A DNA stretch of 64,000 bases from JAZTYK01 sp045636925 (GTDB lineage: Bacteria; Bacillota; Clostridia; Oscillospirales; Butyricicoccaceae): assembly GCA_045636925.1 (NCBI GenBank), contig JAZTYK010000006.1, positions 55,520-119,519 on the forward strand. The letters are read 5' to 3'. The notes beneath the pieces were generated by a model. The model was given only the letters and a program-made list of their open reading frames with translations, was not told the origin of the DNA and ran no database searches. Shown piece after piece: positions 39,021 through 47,374 of the stretch (its first letter is position 1; every line of letters begins with the position of its first letter). The position numbers were made by a program, and so were the translations under genes.

Positions 39021-41261
39021 TTATCCCGCAAGCTGGGACATATCATTGAGTTCTACCTTGATGACCGAACCATAGGGCACCTGGGTGCCGGCCAACTGTT
39101 CTTGCTTATACACCACAATATTACCCTCGGTAGATTTGGTGCCGGTGGTGTGGATATACAGGCCCAAGCGCTCCAACGCTGTCCGCGCTGCCTCGGGAGT
39201 CTTGTTCAGCAGATCGGGTACAGTAACCAGATTGCTCTGCGCCTGATCACCCATGTACAAAATAGCAGTGGAGCTGTTGCTGATCACTGAGCCGGCAGCG
39301 GGAAGCTGCGCGGTGACAGTAGCCTCACTGCCTACCACACGGAAAGATACACCCGCCTTCTTCATGGCGGCTTCTGCTTCCTTGATGGTCATACCGGTGA
39401 TGTTGGGCATGGTTACATCCTTGACGGCCAGTTCTGCCTCGGTGTACTTGGGATCCACTTCCAGATAAGGCAGCGCCTCTTCCAAAAATCGGCGAACAGC
39501 GGGAGCAACGTTGACACCACCGCCGATGGTCTTGGTGTTGGGTTCATCCAGCAGAATCAAAACTGCGATTTGAGGATCGTCGGCGGGAGCAAAGGCATAG
39601 AACGAGGCCACGCGCAGCTCGACCTTTTGACCGGTCTGCTGGAAGATCTGATTCTGCTTGTCGATCTTTTCGGTGGTACCGGTCTTTCCGGCCACATGGT
39701 AGCCTGCGATATAGGCATTTTTACCACTGCCCACGGTGACAACGCTCTCCAGAATTTCACGCATCATGGCAGCATTTTTCTCACTCATTGCCTGACGAAC
39801 GGCAGTGGGCGCGAAGCTTTCCACCACATTGCCCTGGCTGTCAGTAATGCTGTCTACCACATAGGGTTTCATCAGCGTACCGCCGTTGGCGACTGCACCG
39901 ATGGCAGAAATCAGCTGGATGGGGGTAACGGTAAAGTTCTGACCGAAGCTGTAAACTGCAAGGTCAATATTACTTTGCAGATTAAACAGACCCAACGATT
40001 CGCCGGGAAGGTCGATGCCGGTCTTGCTCAGCAAACCAAAGGCCTCGGCATATTTCTGCAGGTTTTCTTTGCCCAGGTTCTCGCCGATGGTCATAAATGC
40101 CGGGTTGCAGGAGTTCTGCACCGCCTGGAACAAAGTCTGGGTGCCATGGCCTGCATGCTTCCAGCAACGGATATTACCCCAGTTTTCCACGTACTTAAAA
40201 CCGGGGCAGGAAAAAGCGGAATGGGAATTGATGGTGCCTTCTTCCAGCGCAGCAGCAGCCGTGATGGTTTTGAAGGTAGAGCCGGGGTAGTATGTGTAGG
40301 AAATATTGTTGTTGCGCCACTGATCGTACAGTGCCTTACTGCGAGCGGCTGCTTTTTTCTCGGGATCTGTCATGGCCGCGATCTCTGCCGCCAGTTTTTC
40401 ATCCACGATGGTAAATGCATCGTTGGGGTCAAAATCCGGGAAGCCTGCCATAGCCAGAATGGCACCGGTCTTGACATCTAGCACAATACCACTGGCATGC
40501 TCTGCCACGTTGTTATCCCGATAGGCAATCTCCAGATTCTTTTCCAGATACTGCTGCAGCACCACGTCGATGGTCAGGTTCAGGTTGTTGCCATCCTTGG
40601 CGGGATAGTAAATCTCATAATCCTCTGCCAGTTCAGTGCCGTTGGCGCTGACTGAAGTGACCACGCGGCCCTCGGTACCGGTGAGAATATCATCATACTG
40701 GGATTCCAAGCCTCCCAAACCCTGCTCGTCGGTGCCCACAAATCCCAGCACATGGGAAAGGAAGTTTCCGTAGGGGTAATAGCGGGTGGAGTCTTCGGAC
40801 AAAAACACCGAATCCAACTTGTTCTCTTTTACAAAAGCACGAACTTTATCTGCAACATCTTTTTCAACGCCGCGCTTGATCATAGCCCAGGAAGCCTTCT
40901 TTTCCACCTTGGCCAGTACATCTTCGTACTTCAGATCCAAAATCTCGCTGAGGCCTTGGGCAATCAACAGTCCCTGCTCTTCATTGTCGATTTTCAGTGC
41001 TTCCAGCGTTACCATTTCGGTACTGGCTGAAATAGCCAGAGGCTTACCGTTTGCATCGTAAATGGTGCCGCGAACAGGATACAGCACCTTATCCGAGGTT
41101 TGCTGAGACAGTGCCTTTTCCAGATAGAAATCATAATCGATCACCTGCAACCAGATGAGACGAACGAATACGGAAAGAAAACAAACAACGCCAAAAATGC
41201 TCATCAGGAACATGATGCGGCGACGCTGGCTTTTGTCGGTTTTGATGGATTTTTTTGCCAT
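39021..41261 (-). CDS. Class B penicillin-binding protein with two PASTA domains (SpoVD/FtsI type)
   Basis: 746 residues. A short cytoplasmic N-terminus and one transmembrane helix (about 18-40) precede the dimerisation domain. The transpeptidase has the active serine in GSTFK, SCN, and KTGT. Two C-terminal PASTA repeats follow, DVTMPNITGMTIKEAEAAM and LVTVPDLLNKTPEAARTAL. It cross-links septal peptidoglycan with FtsW; PASTA domains at the C-terminus are found in SpoVD and some division PBPs. The longer frame to 41330 is rejected because AAAGGAG fits the ATG at 41261. Confidence 0.95.
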   Translation of the reverse strand: MAKKSIKTDKSQRRRIMFLMSIFGVVCFLSVFVRLIWLQVIDYDFYLEKALSQQTSDKVLYPVRGTIYDANGKPLAISASTEMVTLEALKIDNEEQGLLIAQGLSEILDLKYEDVLAKVEKKASWAMIKRGVEKDVADKVRAFVKENKLDSVFLSEDSTRYYPYGNFLSHVLGFVGTDEQGLGGLESQYDDILTGTEGRVVTSVSANGTELAEDYEIYYPAKDGNNLNLTIDVVLQQYLEKNLEIAYRDNNVAEHASGIVLDVKTGAILAMAGFPDFDPNDAFTIVDEKLAAEIAAMTDPEKKAAARSKALYDQWRNNNISYTYYPGSTFKTITAAAALEEGTINSHSAFSCPGFKYVENWGNIRCWKHAGHGTQTLFQAVQNSCNPAFMTIGENLGKENLQKYAEAFGLLSKTGIDLPGESLGLFNLQSNIDLAVYSFGQNFTVTPIQLISAIGAVANGGTLMKPYVVDSITDSQGNVVESFAPTAVRQAMSEKNAAMMREILESVVTVGSGKNAYIAGYHVAGKTGTTEKIDKQNQIFQQTGQKVELRVASFYAFAPADDPQIAVLILLDEPNTKTIGGGVNVAPAVRRFLEEALPYLEVDPKYTEAELAVKDVTMPNITGMTIKEAEAAMKKAGVSFRVVGSEATVTAQLPAAGSVISNSSTAILYMGDQAQSNLVTVPDLLNKTPEAARTALERLGLYIHTTGTKSTEGNIVVYKQEQLAGTQVPYGSVIKVELNDMSQLAG

Positions 41262-41388
41262 AATGACTCCTTTGGTCGAAGAAACAGAAAAGGGATAAGT
41301 AGGAAAAATGGAGCAAGGGGTATTTTTCACCCCTTACTCCCTCTAAAAACGGCTATGGCCGTACGCATTCCTGATTATATTCTGCAGA

Positions 41389-41895
41389 TCATCGAAGATA
41401 TTCCACGATTGCCTGCAAATAGCCCGACAACGTAGTCAGCCAAGCCGGTAAGGTATTTGCTTCCCCACTACCCACCAGCATGGTCTCGGGATTGGAAAGA
41501 TCTACATAGCTGATGTCGCTTTGTTCCATCTTTACCATACCCAATTCGCTTTGTGCATACTGCTCTACGAAGGTCAGGTTATACATTTGTTCTTTCTTGG
41601 CCTGCAGACCCTTGTTTTCTCCCCGCAGGGTTTCGATCTCATCCCGCAGGTCAGAGTTCTGATAAGCCAGTTCTGTGATCATGGTATAACTGGAAAGGAT
41701 CGCCAACAGAACAGCAAATACACACAGACCGATTGCTGCATACTTTAAGTAAGGTACGTGAGCAACCTGCTTAACGGCTTGATTCTCCGGCAGAGCTCGC
41801 AAGCCGCTATTCCGTTTTTGTTCTTGCTCTTGCTGGCGTTGCGCTGCACGGCGATAATCAATGGCAGTGCTTTCTTTGTAGGCGTAGTTTGCCAT
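41389..41895 (-). CDS. ftsL: FtsL-like cell division protein
   Basis: 168 residues with a charged N-terminus rich in Gln, Arg and Glu (about 1-45), one transmembrane helix (about 52-72) and a leucine-zipper-like coiled coil (about 75-105). Sequence conservation of FtsL is always low; the call rests on topology and position between rsmH and the PBP gene. It would pair with DivIC and FtsQ. ATG at 41895 after AAAGGAGG. Confidence 0.82.
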   Translation of the reverse strand: MANYAYKESTAIDYRRAAQRQQEQEQKRNSGLRALPENQAVKQVAHVPYLKYAAIGLCVFAVLLAILSSYTMITELAYQNSDLRDEIETLRGENKGLQAKKEQMYNLTFVEQYAQSELGMVKMEQSDISYVDLSNPETMLVGSGEANTLPAWLTTLSGYLQAIVEYLR

Positions 41896-41931
41896 GATGT
41901 GGCCTCCTTTCTACGGTTCTTCTGTAATTGG

Positions 41932-42864
41932 TTACTGTTTTTCCGCCACCCGAAGTTTAGCACTGCGGGCACGGGGGTTCTCTTGCATTTCCTGTTCATC
42001 AGCCACGATGACACCGCGGCTGATGAGTTTGACCCGGGGCTTTTTGCCACACACACATACCGGGAATTGAGGCGGGCAAGTGCAGCCCTGCGCCGCCTGG
42101 GCAAAAATATGCTTAACGATACGGTCTTCCAGTGAGTGGAAGCTGATAACGGCAACTCTACCGCCGGGACGCAAACAATCGATGGCATCGCTGACTGCGG
42201 TTTCCACCGCCCGAAGTTCGCCGTTTACCTGAATGCGGATTGCCTGAAAGCTGCGCTTTGCCGGATGCTGTTTTTCTTTCTTTGCAGCAGCGGGCATAGC
42301 GCTTTTGATGATGTCCACCAGCTCCAGTGTGCTTTCAACGGGTGCCTGCTGACGGCGGCGATCAATGGCCTGGGCAATGCGGCCGGCAAAACGCTCTTCA
42401 CCGTAGACCTGCAAAATGCGTCTCAGCTCGTCCACCGACTCCTCATTTACCACATTCCATGCAGAATAGGGTTGCTGACGGTCCATACGCATGTCCAGCG
42501 GTGCATCCTGCATATAGGAAAACCCACGCTCGGCGTTGTCCAGCTGATAGGAGGACACGCCCAAGTCGAACAGGATACCATCGATGGCATGGATATCATG
42601 CGCCGCCAAAGCAGCCTTCATATTTTCAAAGTTTGTTTTGATAAATGTAACTCGGTCTTTCCAGGGTGCTAAGCGTGCACCGGCTGCCGCCAGCGCATCA
42701 TCATCCCGATCCAGACAAATTAGCCGTCCGGTAGTAAGTTGCTGTACAATCAGACTGCTGTGCCCACCGCCGCCGGTAGTAGCATCCACATAAACGCCGT
42801 CGGGGCGAATGTTCAGCCCTTCCAAGCATTCCCGGGGCATAATGGAAACATGATGAAACTCCAT
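41932..42864 (-). CDS. rsmH: 16S rRNA (cytosine1402-N4)-methyltransferase RsmH
   Basis: 310 residues, the usual size of RsmH (MraW). The SAM motif VDATTGGGGHSS near 26-37, GILFDLGVSSYQLD, and the C-terminal ISFHSLEDRIVKHIF are diagnostic. It methylates C1402 in the ribosomal P site. The ATG at 42864 lies one base after the mraZ stop, so translation is coupled; the apparent longer frame runs into mraZ and is not used. Confidence 0.97.
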   Translation of the reverse strand: MEFHHVSIMPRECLEGLNIRPDGVYVDATTGGGGHSSLIVQQLTTGRLICLDRDDDALAAAGARLAPWKDRVTFIKTNFENMKAALAAHDIHAIDGILFDLGVSSYQLDNAERGFSYMQDAPLDMRMDRQQPYSAWNVVNEESVDELRRILQVYGEERFAGRIAQAIDRRRQQAPVESTLELVDIIKSAMPAAAKKEKQHPAKRSFQAIRIQVNGELRAVETAVSDAIDCLRPGGRVAVISFHSLEDRIVKHIFAQAAQGCTCPPQFPVCVCGKKPRVKLISRGVIVADEQEMQENPRARSAKLRVAEKQ

Positions 42865-42865
42865 A

Positions 42866-43285
42866 TTACAGACCCAAAGCCTTCTGCATGCTGCGGAGAT
42901 CCATTTGCTCCACGCCTGCATTGTAGGCATCCCAACGAGCCTTGTCCCAAATTTCAGCCTTGTTCTGCATGCCAATGATAATGACCTGATCCTTGCCGGG
43001 TTTCAGTTGGGCATGGTTGCGCAGGGAGTCGGGGATCAGCATACGTCCCTGTCCATCAGGTTCGCAAAGGAAATTGACGGAGTAGTAACGCTGCAGCTCG
43101 AGACCCTCACTGCCCAAGGTGGACAACTTGGTTTCAAAAGACTGCCAGTCTTCATTCTTGTAAACGGTGATGCAGTTGTCAAAGCCGCGGAAAATCACAA
43201 AACTGTCGCCCAGTTCTTCACGAAGCTTGGCAGGAAAAATGATGCGCCCTTTTGCATCCAGGGTACAGCTGTAGTCGCCTCTCAT
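42866..43285 (-). CDS. mraZ: MraZ, transcription factor of the dcw cluster
   Basis: 139 residues with two SpoVT/AbrB-like MraZ repeats: DAKGRIIFPAKLREEL in the first and DGQGRMLIPDSLRNHA in the second. MraZ forms a ring and binds direct repeats in its own promoter; repression in E. coli and activation in mycoplasmas are both known. ATG at 43285 with AAAGGCGG upstream. The promoter at 43369-43397 and GGTG repeats at 43287-43359 precede it. Confidence 0.95.
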   Translation of the reverse strand: MRGDYSCTLDAKGRIIFPAKLREELGDSFVIFRGFDNCITVYKNEDWQSFETKLSTLGSEGLELQRYYSVNFLCEPDGQGRMLIPDSLRNHAQLKPGKDQVIIIGMQNKAEIWDKARWDAYNAGVEQMDLRSMQKALGL

Positions 43286-43286
43286 C

Positions 43287-43359
43287 TTTTCCACCGCCTT
43301 TCGCTTATTTTCCACCACAAAATGAATTCAAATGGCAATAGTTCACCACAATTCACCAC
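43287..43359 (-). promoter_or_regulatory. MraZ-box-like direct repeats
   Basis: Minus-strand GTGGTGAATT and GTGGTGAACT stand back to back (43350-43359 and 43340-43349). Two further GGTGGAAAA copies occur at 43308-43316 and 43287-43295, the last overlapping the ribosome binding region of mraZ. MraZ is known to bind short TGG-type direct repeats with a 10-base period in its own promoter. Confidence 0.6.
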
Positions 43360-43368
43360 TTTGTTTTT

Positions 43369-43397
43369 ATTATAACGACCTGCGTTTGGAATTTCAA
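43369..43397 (-). promoter_or_regulatory. Promoter of the dcw cluster
   Basis: -35 TTGAAA (43392-43397), 17-bp spacer, -10 TATAAT (43369-43374). It is the only strong promoter I find upstream of mraZ-rsmH and the following genes. Confidence 0.75.
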
Positions 43398-43574
43398 TAG
43401 GCTGTGGAAATTTTTTTCCTGGTTTTCGGTGGATTTTTTCGCCGTTTCACGGGTATTTTTTACAGCGATATCTTGTTTTGGCGCTTTTCAGAATAATCCG
43501 GTCTTTTTGCGGAAAAATATCCTTGCAATGCTTTGCATCATTCTTATTTTTTCACCGGAAAGGATCGATCTATT

Positions 43575-43922
43575 ATGAGTAATTTACGTTGCAGTGTTAC
43601 CTCCTGTACTCACAACTGTGACCTGTTGTGCATGTTGAGCCGTATTAAGGTTGAGGGGCAGAATGCCGACAAATCCGAACTGACTTTCTGTCACAGCTTC
43701 GCACCTCGCAACACCCCTGGCGATCCCCGCACCGAGAATGTGCGCGGCAGCGAAATCCCCGCCAGCGAGGAAACCCATATCGCTTGTGATGCTGTGACCT
43801 GCACTTATAACAAAAACAAGGTTTGTGCCGCAACCCATGTGGATGTATGCGGTTCCCGCGCAAGCACTGCCACCGATACCGAGTGTGCCACCTTCCGCCT
43901 GGACAGCACCCAGACCCGATAA
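43575..43922 (+). CDS. DUF1540 protein with two cysteine motifs
   Basis: 115 residues. Two copies of the short DUF1540 cysteine module are seen: CSVTSCTHNCDLLC near residues 5-18, and CDAVTCTYNKNKVC further on, followed by a partial third set (DVCG...TECATF). The spacing suggests small metal-binding knuckles, probably zinc. These proteins are common in spore-forming Clostridia; function unknown. ATG at 43575 after GGAAAGGA. Terminated by a strong hairpin shared with alr. Confidence 0.85.
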   Translation: MSNLRCSVTSCTHNCDLLCMLSRIKVEGQNADKSELTFCHSFAPRNTPGDPRTENVRGSEIPASEETHIACDAVTCTYNKNKVCAATHVDVCGSRASTATDTECATFRLDSTQTR

Positions 43923-43936
43923 AAACAGCGAAAAGA

Positions 43937-43972
43937 AAAAGCCTCTGTGCAGTATTTTGCACAGAGGCTTTT
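43937..43972. terminator. Bidirectional terminator between DUF1540 gene and alr
   Basis: Perfect 15-bp stem AAAAGCCTCTGTGCA/TGCACAGAGGCTTTT with a 6-base loop between convergent genes. T-tracts exist on both strands. Confidence 0.9.
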
Positions 43973-43991
43973 CTCGTATTCGTTTATAAAA

Positions 43992-45134
43992 TCAGTCTTC
44001 CAGATAGACCCGCTTGACACGCTGGGTCAGCAGGCACAGAGGCAGGCTGAGGTTCTGTCCGGTGATGGTCTGGTATTCTTCCAGGGTGATGCAGGCACCG
44101 CCCTTGCTCCAGCCAAAGAAGGTCACCTCGTCACCCACCTTGCAATCCAGTCCGGTAACATCTACCATGGTCTGGTCCATACAGGTAGCAAGGCAGCGGG
44201 TACGGGTATCATTCACCAGTACGGGGCCACCCTTTTGTCCCACAGGTCGGTATAAGCCATCGGCATAGCCAACATCCACCGTGGCAACGGTGATGAGATG
44301 GTCGGTTTCGTTCATAAAGTGCCGACAGTAGCCACAGCTTTCGCCGGGAGCAATATCATGAATATGGGTGATGAAGGCCCGCCAAGAGGTGCAGCCCTCT
44401 ACGCCCAAGGCATTGGTGTCGTCATCCATGGAGGCATGGCCCATATACAAGCTGCCGGGACGCACATGGTTACACAGATCTTCTTTGAACCAGCCCGTTG
44501 CACCGCTGTTGGCACAATGAATATACCGCAGCCGGATACCTTCCTGCTGAATTTGCTCCACAGCCTGCTTAAACAGGCTGTACTGCTCATAGACAAAGGG
44601 GTCTTCGGTATAAGTGGCGGTGGAAAAGTGGGTAAAAGCGCCCACCACACGCAGGTTTCCCAATTCTTTGATATAATCCAGCAGTTCTGCCAAAGGCACA
44701 CCGGGCTTGACACCGATGCGATTCATGCCGGTTTCAATTTTCAGCTGCACTTCCATTTCTACACCCGCTTCCTGCGCGGCGGCAGAAAGCATGCCGGCAG
44801 TTTCCCGGCTGAACACCGGCAGCTGCACCCGATACTGCACCGCATAAGGCATGACATGGGCCGGTGCTGCACCCATAACAATAATATCCAAATCTTTGAA
44901 GCCTGCCTCTCGGATGCGGGCAGCTTCATATACCTGCGCACAGGCAACTGCCTGCACGCCATAGTTTTTCACCAGAAATTCCACGATCTTTGCAATGCCC
45001 TGTCCATAGGCATCAGCCTTGACCACAGGGATAATGCCCATGCCCGGGCCGATGGCGCGCAGCACTTTTTCCATGCTGCCCTTCATTTTGCGCAGGTCAA
45101 TCTCTAAATAAGAATTGTACAGTTCCAGATTCAT
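43992..45134 (-). CDS. alr: Alanine racemase
   Basis: PLP-dependent fold III racemase, 380 residues, giving D-alanine for peptidoglycan. The PLP lysine K39 lies in VVKADAYGQG, and IETGMNRIGV and the C-terminal TVDVGYADGL are conserved. CGYCRHF may hold the second catalytic segment, with an unusual Cys-rich context. Serine racemases of the VanT type share this fold, so D-serine cannot be fully excluded. ATG at 45134 after AAAAGGAG. Follows yabQ on the same strand by 75 bases. Confidence 0.92.
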   Translation of the reverse strand: MNLELYNSYLEIDLRKMKGSMEKVLRAIGPGMGIIPVVKADAYGQGIAKIVEFLVKNYGVQAVACAQVYEAARIREAGFKDLDIIVMGAAPAHVMPYAVQYRVQLPVFSRETAGMLSAAAQEAGVEMEVQLKIETGMNRIGVKPGVPLAELLDYIKELGNLRVVGAFTHFSTATYTEDPFVYEQYSLFKQAVEQIQQEGIRLRYIHCANSGATGWFKEDLCNHVRPGSLYMGHASMDDDTNALGVEGCTSWRAFITHIHDIAPGESCGYCRHFMNETDHLITVATVDVGYADGLYRPVGQKGGPVLVNDTRTRCLATCMDQTMVDVTGLDCKVGDEVTFFGWSKGGACITLEEYQTITGQNLSLPLCLLTQRVKRVYLED

Positions 45135-45209
45135 ATATATGCTCCTTTTCACGGGAAAAGTCTACACCAAGATTACTATGTCCGATGAAAAAAAGCAAGG
45201 GTATTTTCG

Positions 45210-45581
45210 CTACTTTCCCCGAGGAAAGGAAAAGAGCCACAGAATTCCATCCCTTCCCCACTTTACCGCATGCCCGATTCCAGGGAAAAACCATCGGAGG
45301 GCACGTCGGAACACAGGACTGAAGCAGGTATGCTCGGCACCAAATCCCAGAAGCCCACCCAACATCAGATAGCTGCGCAGTTCTCCTTGCGTATGCACCA
45401 ATAAAAACAACAGTACCAATCCTGTGGCCACCACACAAAAAGAAATGTCCAAAAGCCCCCGGGCAACCCCTCTTTTACGGCGGCAGAGACAACTGAATAT
45501 ATCATACAGTACGCCGATGACACTGCCCAGCACCATAGCGCCTGCAAACAGCGTCATCTGCGCTGCAATGCTGTGACCCAT
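45210..45581 (-). CDS. yabQ: Sporulation protein YabQ
   Basis: 123 residues with several hydrophobic segments. The N-terminal part matches YabQ (LFAGAMVLGSVIGVLYDIFSCL). In Bacillus subtilis YabQ is a forespore/mother cell membrane protein needed for cortex formation. It starts one base after the yabP stop (TAAGATG), so translation is coupled. A longer frame upstream is rejected because it lies in yabP. Its presence implies spore formation in this lineage. Confidence 0.82.
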   Translation of the reverse strand: MGHSIAAQMTLFAGAMVLGSVIGVLYDIFSCLCRRKRGVARGLLDISFCVVATGLVLLFLLVHTQGELRSYLMLGGLLGFGAEHTCFSPVFRRALRWFFPGIGHAVKWGRDGILWLFSFPRGK

Positions 45582-45582
45582 C

Positions 45583-45864
45583 TTAGAACAACTTGGACCA
45601 AATACTGCCCCGGTTTTGTTTCTTCCGGGCATAATAGAGGGCATGCACGGTGCCGGCGATGGCCAGTTCCCCAATATCCAGACTGAGTTTTTCTACATGA
45701 AGCCCACTACCCTCTACAGTCAGCACACCGTGGTCGGTATCCATCACCACCTGCTGTTCGTCAAAGCTCATGACCTCACTGACCCCAGTTGCCGTAATTC
45801 TGCGGCAGTCCTCAATGACCACGTTATGGACACTTTGAGGTATGGAAATATCTTCTCGCAACAT
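45583..45864 (-). CDS. yabP: Sporulation protein YabP
   Basis: 93 residues of the YabP/YqfC family; VHNVVIEDCRRITATGV and the later LHVEKLSLDIGELAIAG stretch match. Needed for spore cortex assembly in Bacillus, with YabQ. The ribosome binding site GAGGGAGC lies in the 3' arm of a 19-bp hairpin (45873-45917), which may hide it. Sits between rqcP and yabQ as in Bacillus. Confidence 0.9.
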   Translation of the reverse strand: MLREDISIPQSVHNVVIEDCRRITATGVSEVMSFDEQQVVMDTDHGVLTVEGSGLHVEKLSLDIGELAIAGTVHALYYARKKQNRGSIWSKLF

Positions 45865-45872
45865 AAAGAAAC

Positions 45873-45917
45873 AGCTCCCTCATATTCATGGTTTTATTCC
45901 ATGGATATGAGAGAGCT
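45873..45917 (-). promoter_or_regulatory. Long hairpin covering the yabP ribosome binding site
   Basis: 45873-45891 pairs with 45899-45917 over 19 bp, with two G-U type exceptions and a 7-base loop. The minus-strand 3' arm contains GAGGGAGC, the only Shine-Dalgarno candidate for yabP. It could also act as a weak terminator, since TTTCTTT follows. Confidence 0.6.
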
Positions 45918-45924
45918 GCAAGGT

Positions 45925-46173
45925 TTATTCTTCAGTCAATTCCTCATACAGCAGCGCTGCACCGGCCTTGGTGGCAAACTCGGGCACATCCAGCACCCGT
46001 ACCCGCAGATTGCGGCTGCCGAAGGAGATGCCAATGATGTCGCCCACCTTCACCTGATAGGAGGCCTTTGCCTCCCGGCCGTTTACCGTAATGCGATCAC
46101 CGTCACAGGCTTCGTTGGCTACGGTACGCCGCTTGATCAGGCGGGAAACCTTCAGATACTTGTCCAAACGCAT
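45925..46173 (-). CDS. rqcP: RqcP (YabO), S4-domain ribosome quality control factor
   Basis: 82 residues, a compact S4 RNA-binding domain: MRLDKYLKVSRLIKRRTVANEAC at the N-terminus and ITVNGREAKASYQVKVGD. RqcP stabilises the P-site tRNA and works with RqcH during C-terminal alanine tailing on stalled 50S subunits. The rqcH gene is at 8950-10641. Located between hup and yabP, the conserved order. ATG at 46173 after GGAGGAAC. Confidence 0.95.
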   Translation of the reverse strand: MRLDKYLKVSRLIKRRTVANEACDGDRITVNGREAKASYQVKVGDIIGISFGSRNLRVRVLDVPEFATKAGAALLYEELTEE

Positions 46174-46195
46174 GGGTGTTCCTCCAAAGAAAACA

Positions 46196-46219
46196 GGGAT
46201 GCAGCACCTGCTGCATCCC
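46196..46219 (-). terminator. Terminator of hup
   Basis: Perfect 11-bp stem GGGATGCAGCA/TGCTGCATCCC; the minus strand continues TGTTTTC. It lies just upstream of the rqcP ribosome binding site, so read-through must feed rqcP. Confidence 0.7.
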
Positions 46220-46232
46220 CTTGTGCTTGCAA

Positions 46233-46508
46233 TTACTGAGCAACCTTATCCTTCAGAGCCTTGCCGGCCTTGAAGACGGGAGCCTTGCTGGCGGGAACCT
46301 TGATGGTCTCGCCGGTGCGGGGATTGCGACCCTCGCGAGCGTCACGCTTCTTGGTTTCGAAAGAGCCAAAGCCGATCAGCTGGACCTTGTCACCCTCGAC
46401 CAGAGCCTCGGTGATGGCTTCCAGAGCAGCGGTCAGAGCCAGCTCGGAATCCTTCTTGGTCAGGTTGGACTTTGCAGCGATAGCGGCAATCAGTTCGGTC
46501 TTGTTCAT
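46233..46508 (-). CDS. hup: HU family DNA-binding protein
   Basis: 91 residues, the classic HU length. MNKTELIAAIAAKSNLTKKDSELAL at the N-terminus and GRNPRTGETIKVPASKAPVFKAGKALKD, the DNA-binding arm, are diagnostic. It bends and compacts DNA. In this gene order (mazG-hup-rqcP) it is the standard clostridial HU. ATG at 46508 after GGAGGATAAC. Confidence 0.98.
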   Translation of the reverse strand: MNKTELIAAIAAKSNLTKKDSELALTAALEAITEALVEGDKVQLIGFGSFETKKRDAREGRNPRTGETIKVPASKAPVFKAGKALKDKVAQ

Positions 46509-46570
46509 GATGTGTTATCCTCCAATTTTTAAATTATTATCTACTTTATTGTTTCACGGCAATGCCGAAA

Positions 46571-47338
46571 TTAACAGTCGTGTTTCACGCTTTCCCACAG
46601 GGCGATCATTTCTTCCGCAGACATTTGTGCCAGCTTGTCCCCAGCACGCTGTTCCAGCTTTTCAAAACGGCGACGGAACTTGTCGGTTGCACGCACGAGT
46701 GCCTGTTCGGGATCAATTTCCTGCATCCGTGCCACATTGACTGCGGCAAACAACAGGTCTCCCAGTTCTTCTTCTACGTTCGTTCCATTGGCGATGGCCC
46801 TGCGCAGTTCGTCAGTTTCTTCTTCCACTTTACGCAACGCGCCAGTGACATCCGGCCAATCAAAGCCCGTCCGCTTGACCCGGGTCTGCACCTTGTCGGC
46901 ATAGATCAAGGCAGGCAGGCTGCGAGCCACCTGGGCTGCATTTTTGCTGCCGGAAGTAAGTTTTTTCTCCGCTTCTTTGATTTCATCCCAGCTTTTCCCC
47001 TGCATGGAAGGATCCAGCGGAAAGAGATCAGGGTGACGGTGAATCAACTTTTTCACGATGCCGGTACAGACATCGTCGATGTCAAACTCCCCGGCTTCTG
47101 CGCAGATCTGCGCATGAAAGACCACCTGCAGCAGCACATCCCCCAGTTCCTCACGGAGCAAAGAAACATCCCGGTTATCGATGGCCTCGCAGGCCTCATA
47201 AACTTCTTCGATGAAGTTGCGGCGAATGCTCTCGTGGCTCTGCGCGGCGTCCCAGGGACAACCCTCTGGAGCGCGTAAAAAAGCCATGAGTTCCACCAAA
47301 TCTGCGAAGGTGAATTTTTCCCTGTAAAAATCTATCAT
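46571..47338 (-). CDS. mazG: Nucleoside triphosphate pyrophosphohydrolase MazG
   Basis: 255 residues, with the two MazG domains. EGCPWDAAQSHESI and EEVYEACEAID in the first domain hold the EExxE metal-binding helix; a second LRKVEEETDELRRAI occurs near residue 180. It hydrolyses canonical and damaged NTPs to the monophosphate. Bacillus YabN carries an extra N-terminal methylase-like domain that is missing here. ATG at 47338 after CAGGAGAG. Confidence 0.95.
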   Translation of the reverse strand: MIDFYREKFTFADLVELMAFLRAPEGCPWDAAQSHESIRRNFIEEVYEACEAIDNRDVSLLREELGDVLLQVVFHAQICAEAGEFDIDDVCTGIVKKLIHRHPDLFPLDPSMQGKSWDEIKEAEKKLTSGSKNAAQVARSLPALIYADKVQTRVKRTGFDWPDVTGALRKVEEETDELRRAIANGTNVEEELGDLLFAAVNVARMQEIDPEQALVRATDKFRRRFEKLEQRAGDKLAQMSAEEMIALWESVKHDC

Positions 47339-47374
47339 ACTTCTCTCCTGATTGCAAGTAAAATCATGGAAAAA

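Noticed and set aside
31974..43285. Extra promoters inside the dcw cluster
   Set aside because: Some AT-rich hexamers occur in the gaps, but none has both boxes at good spacing; I could not support a call.
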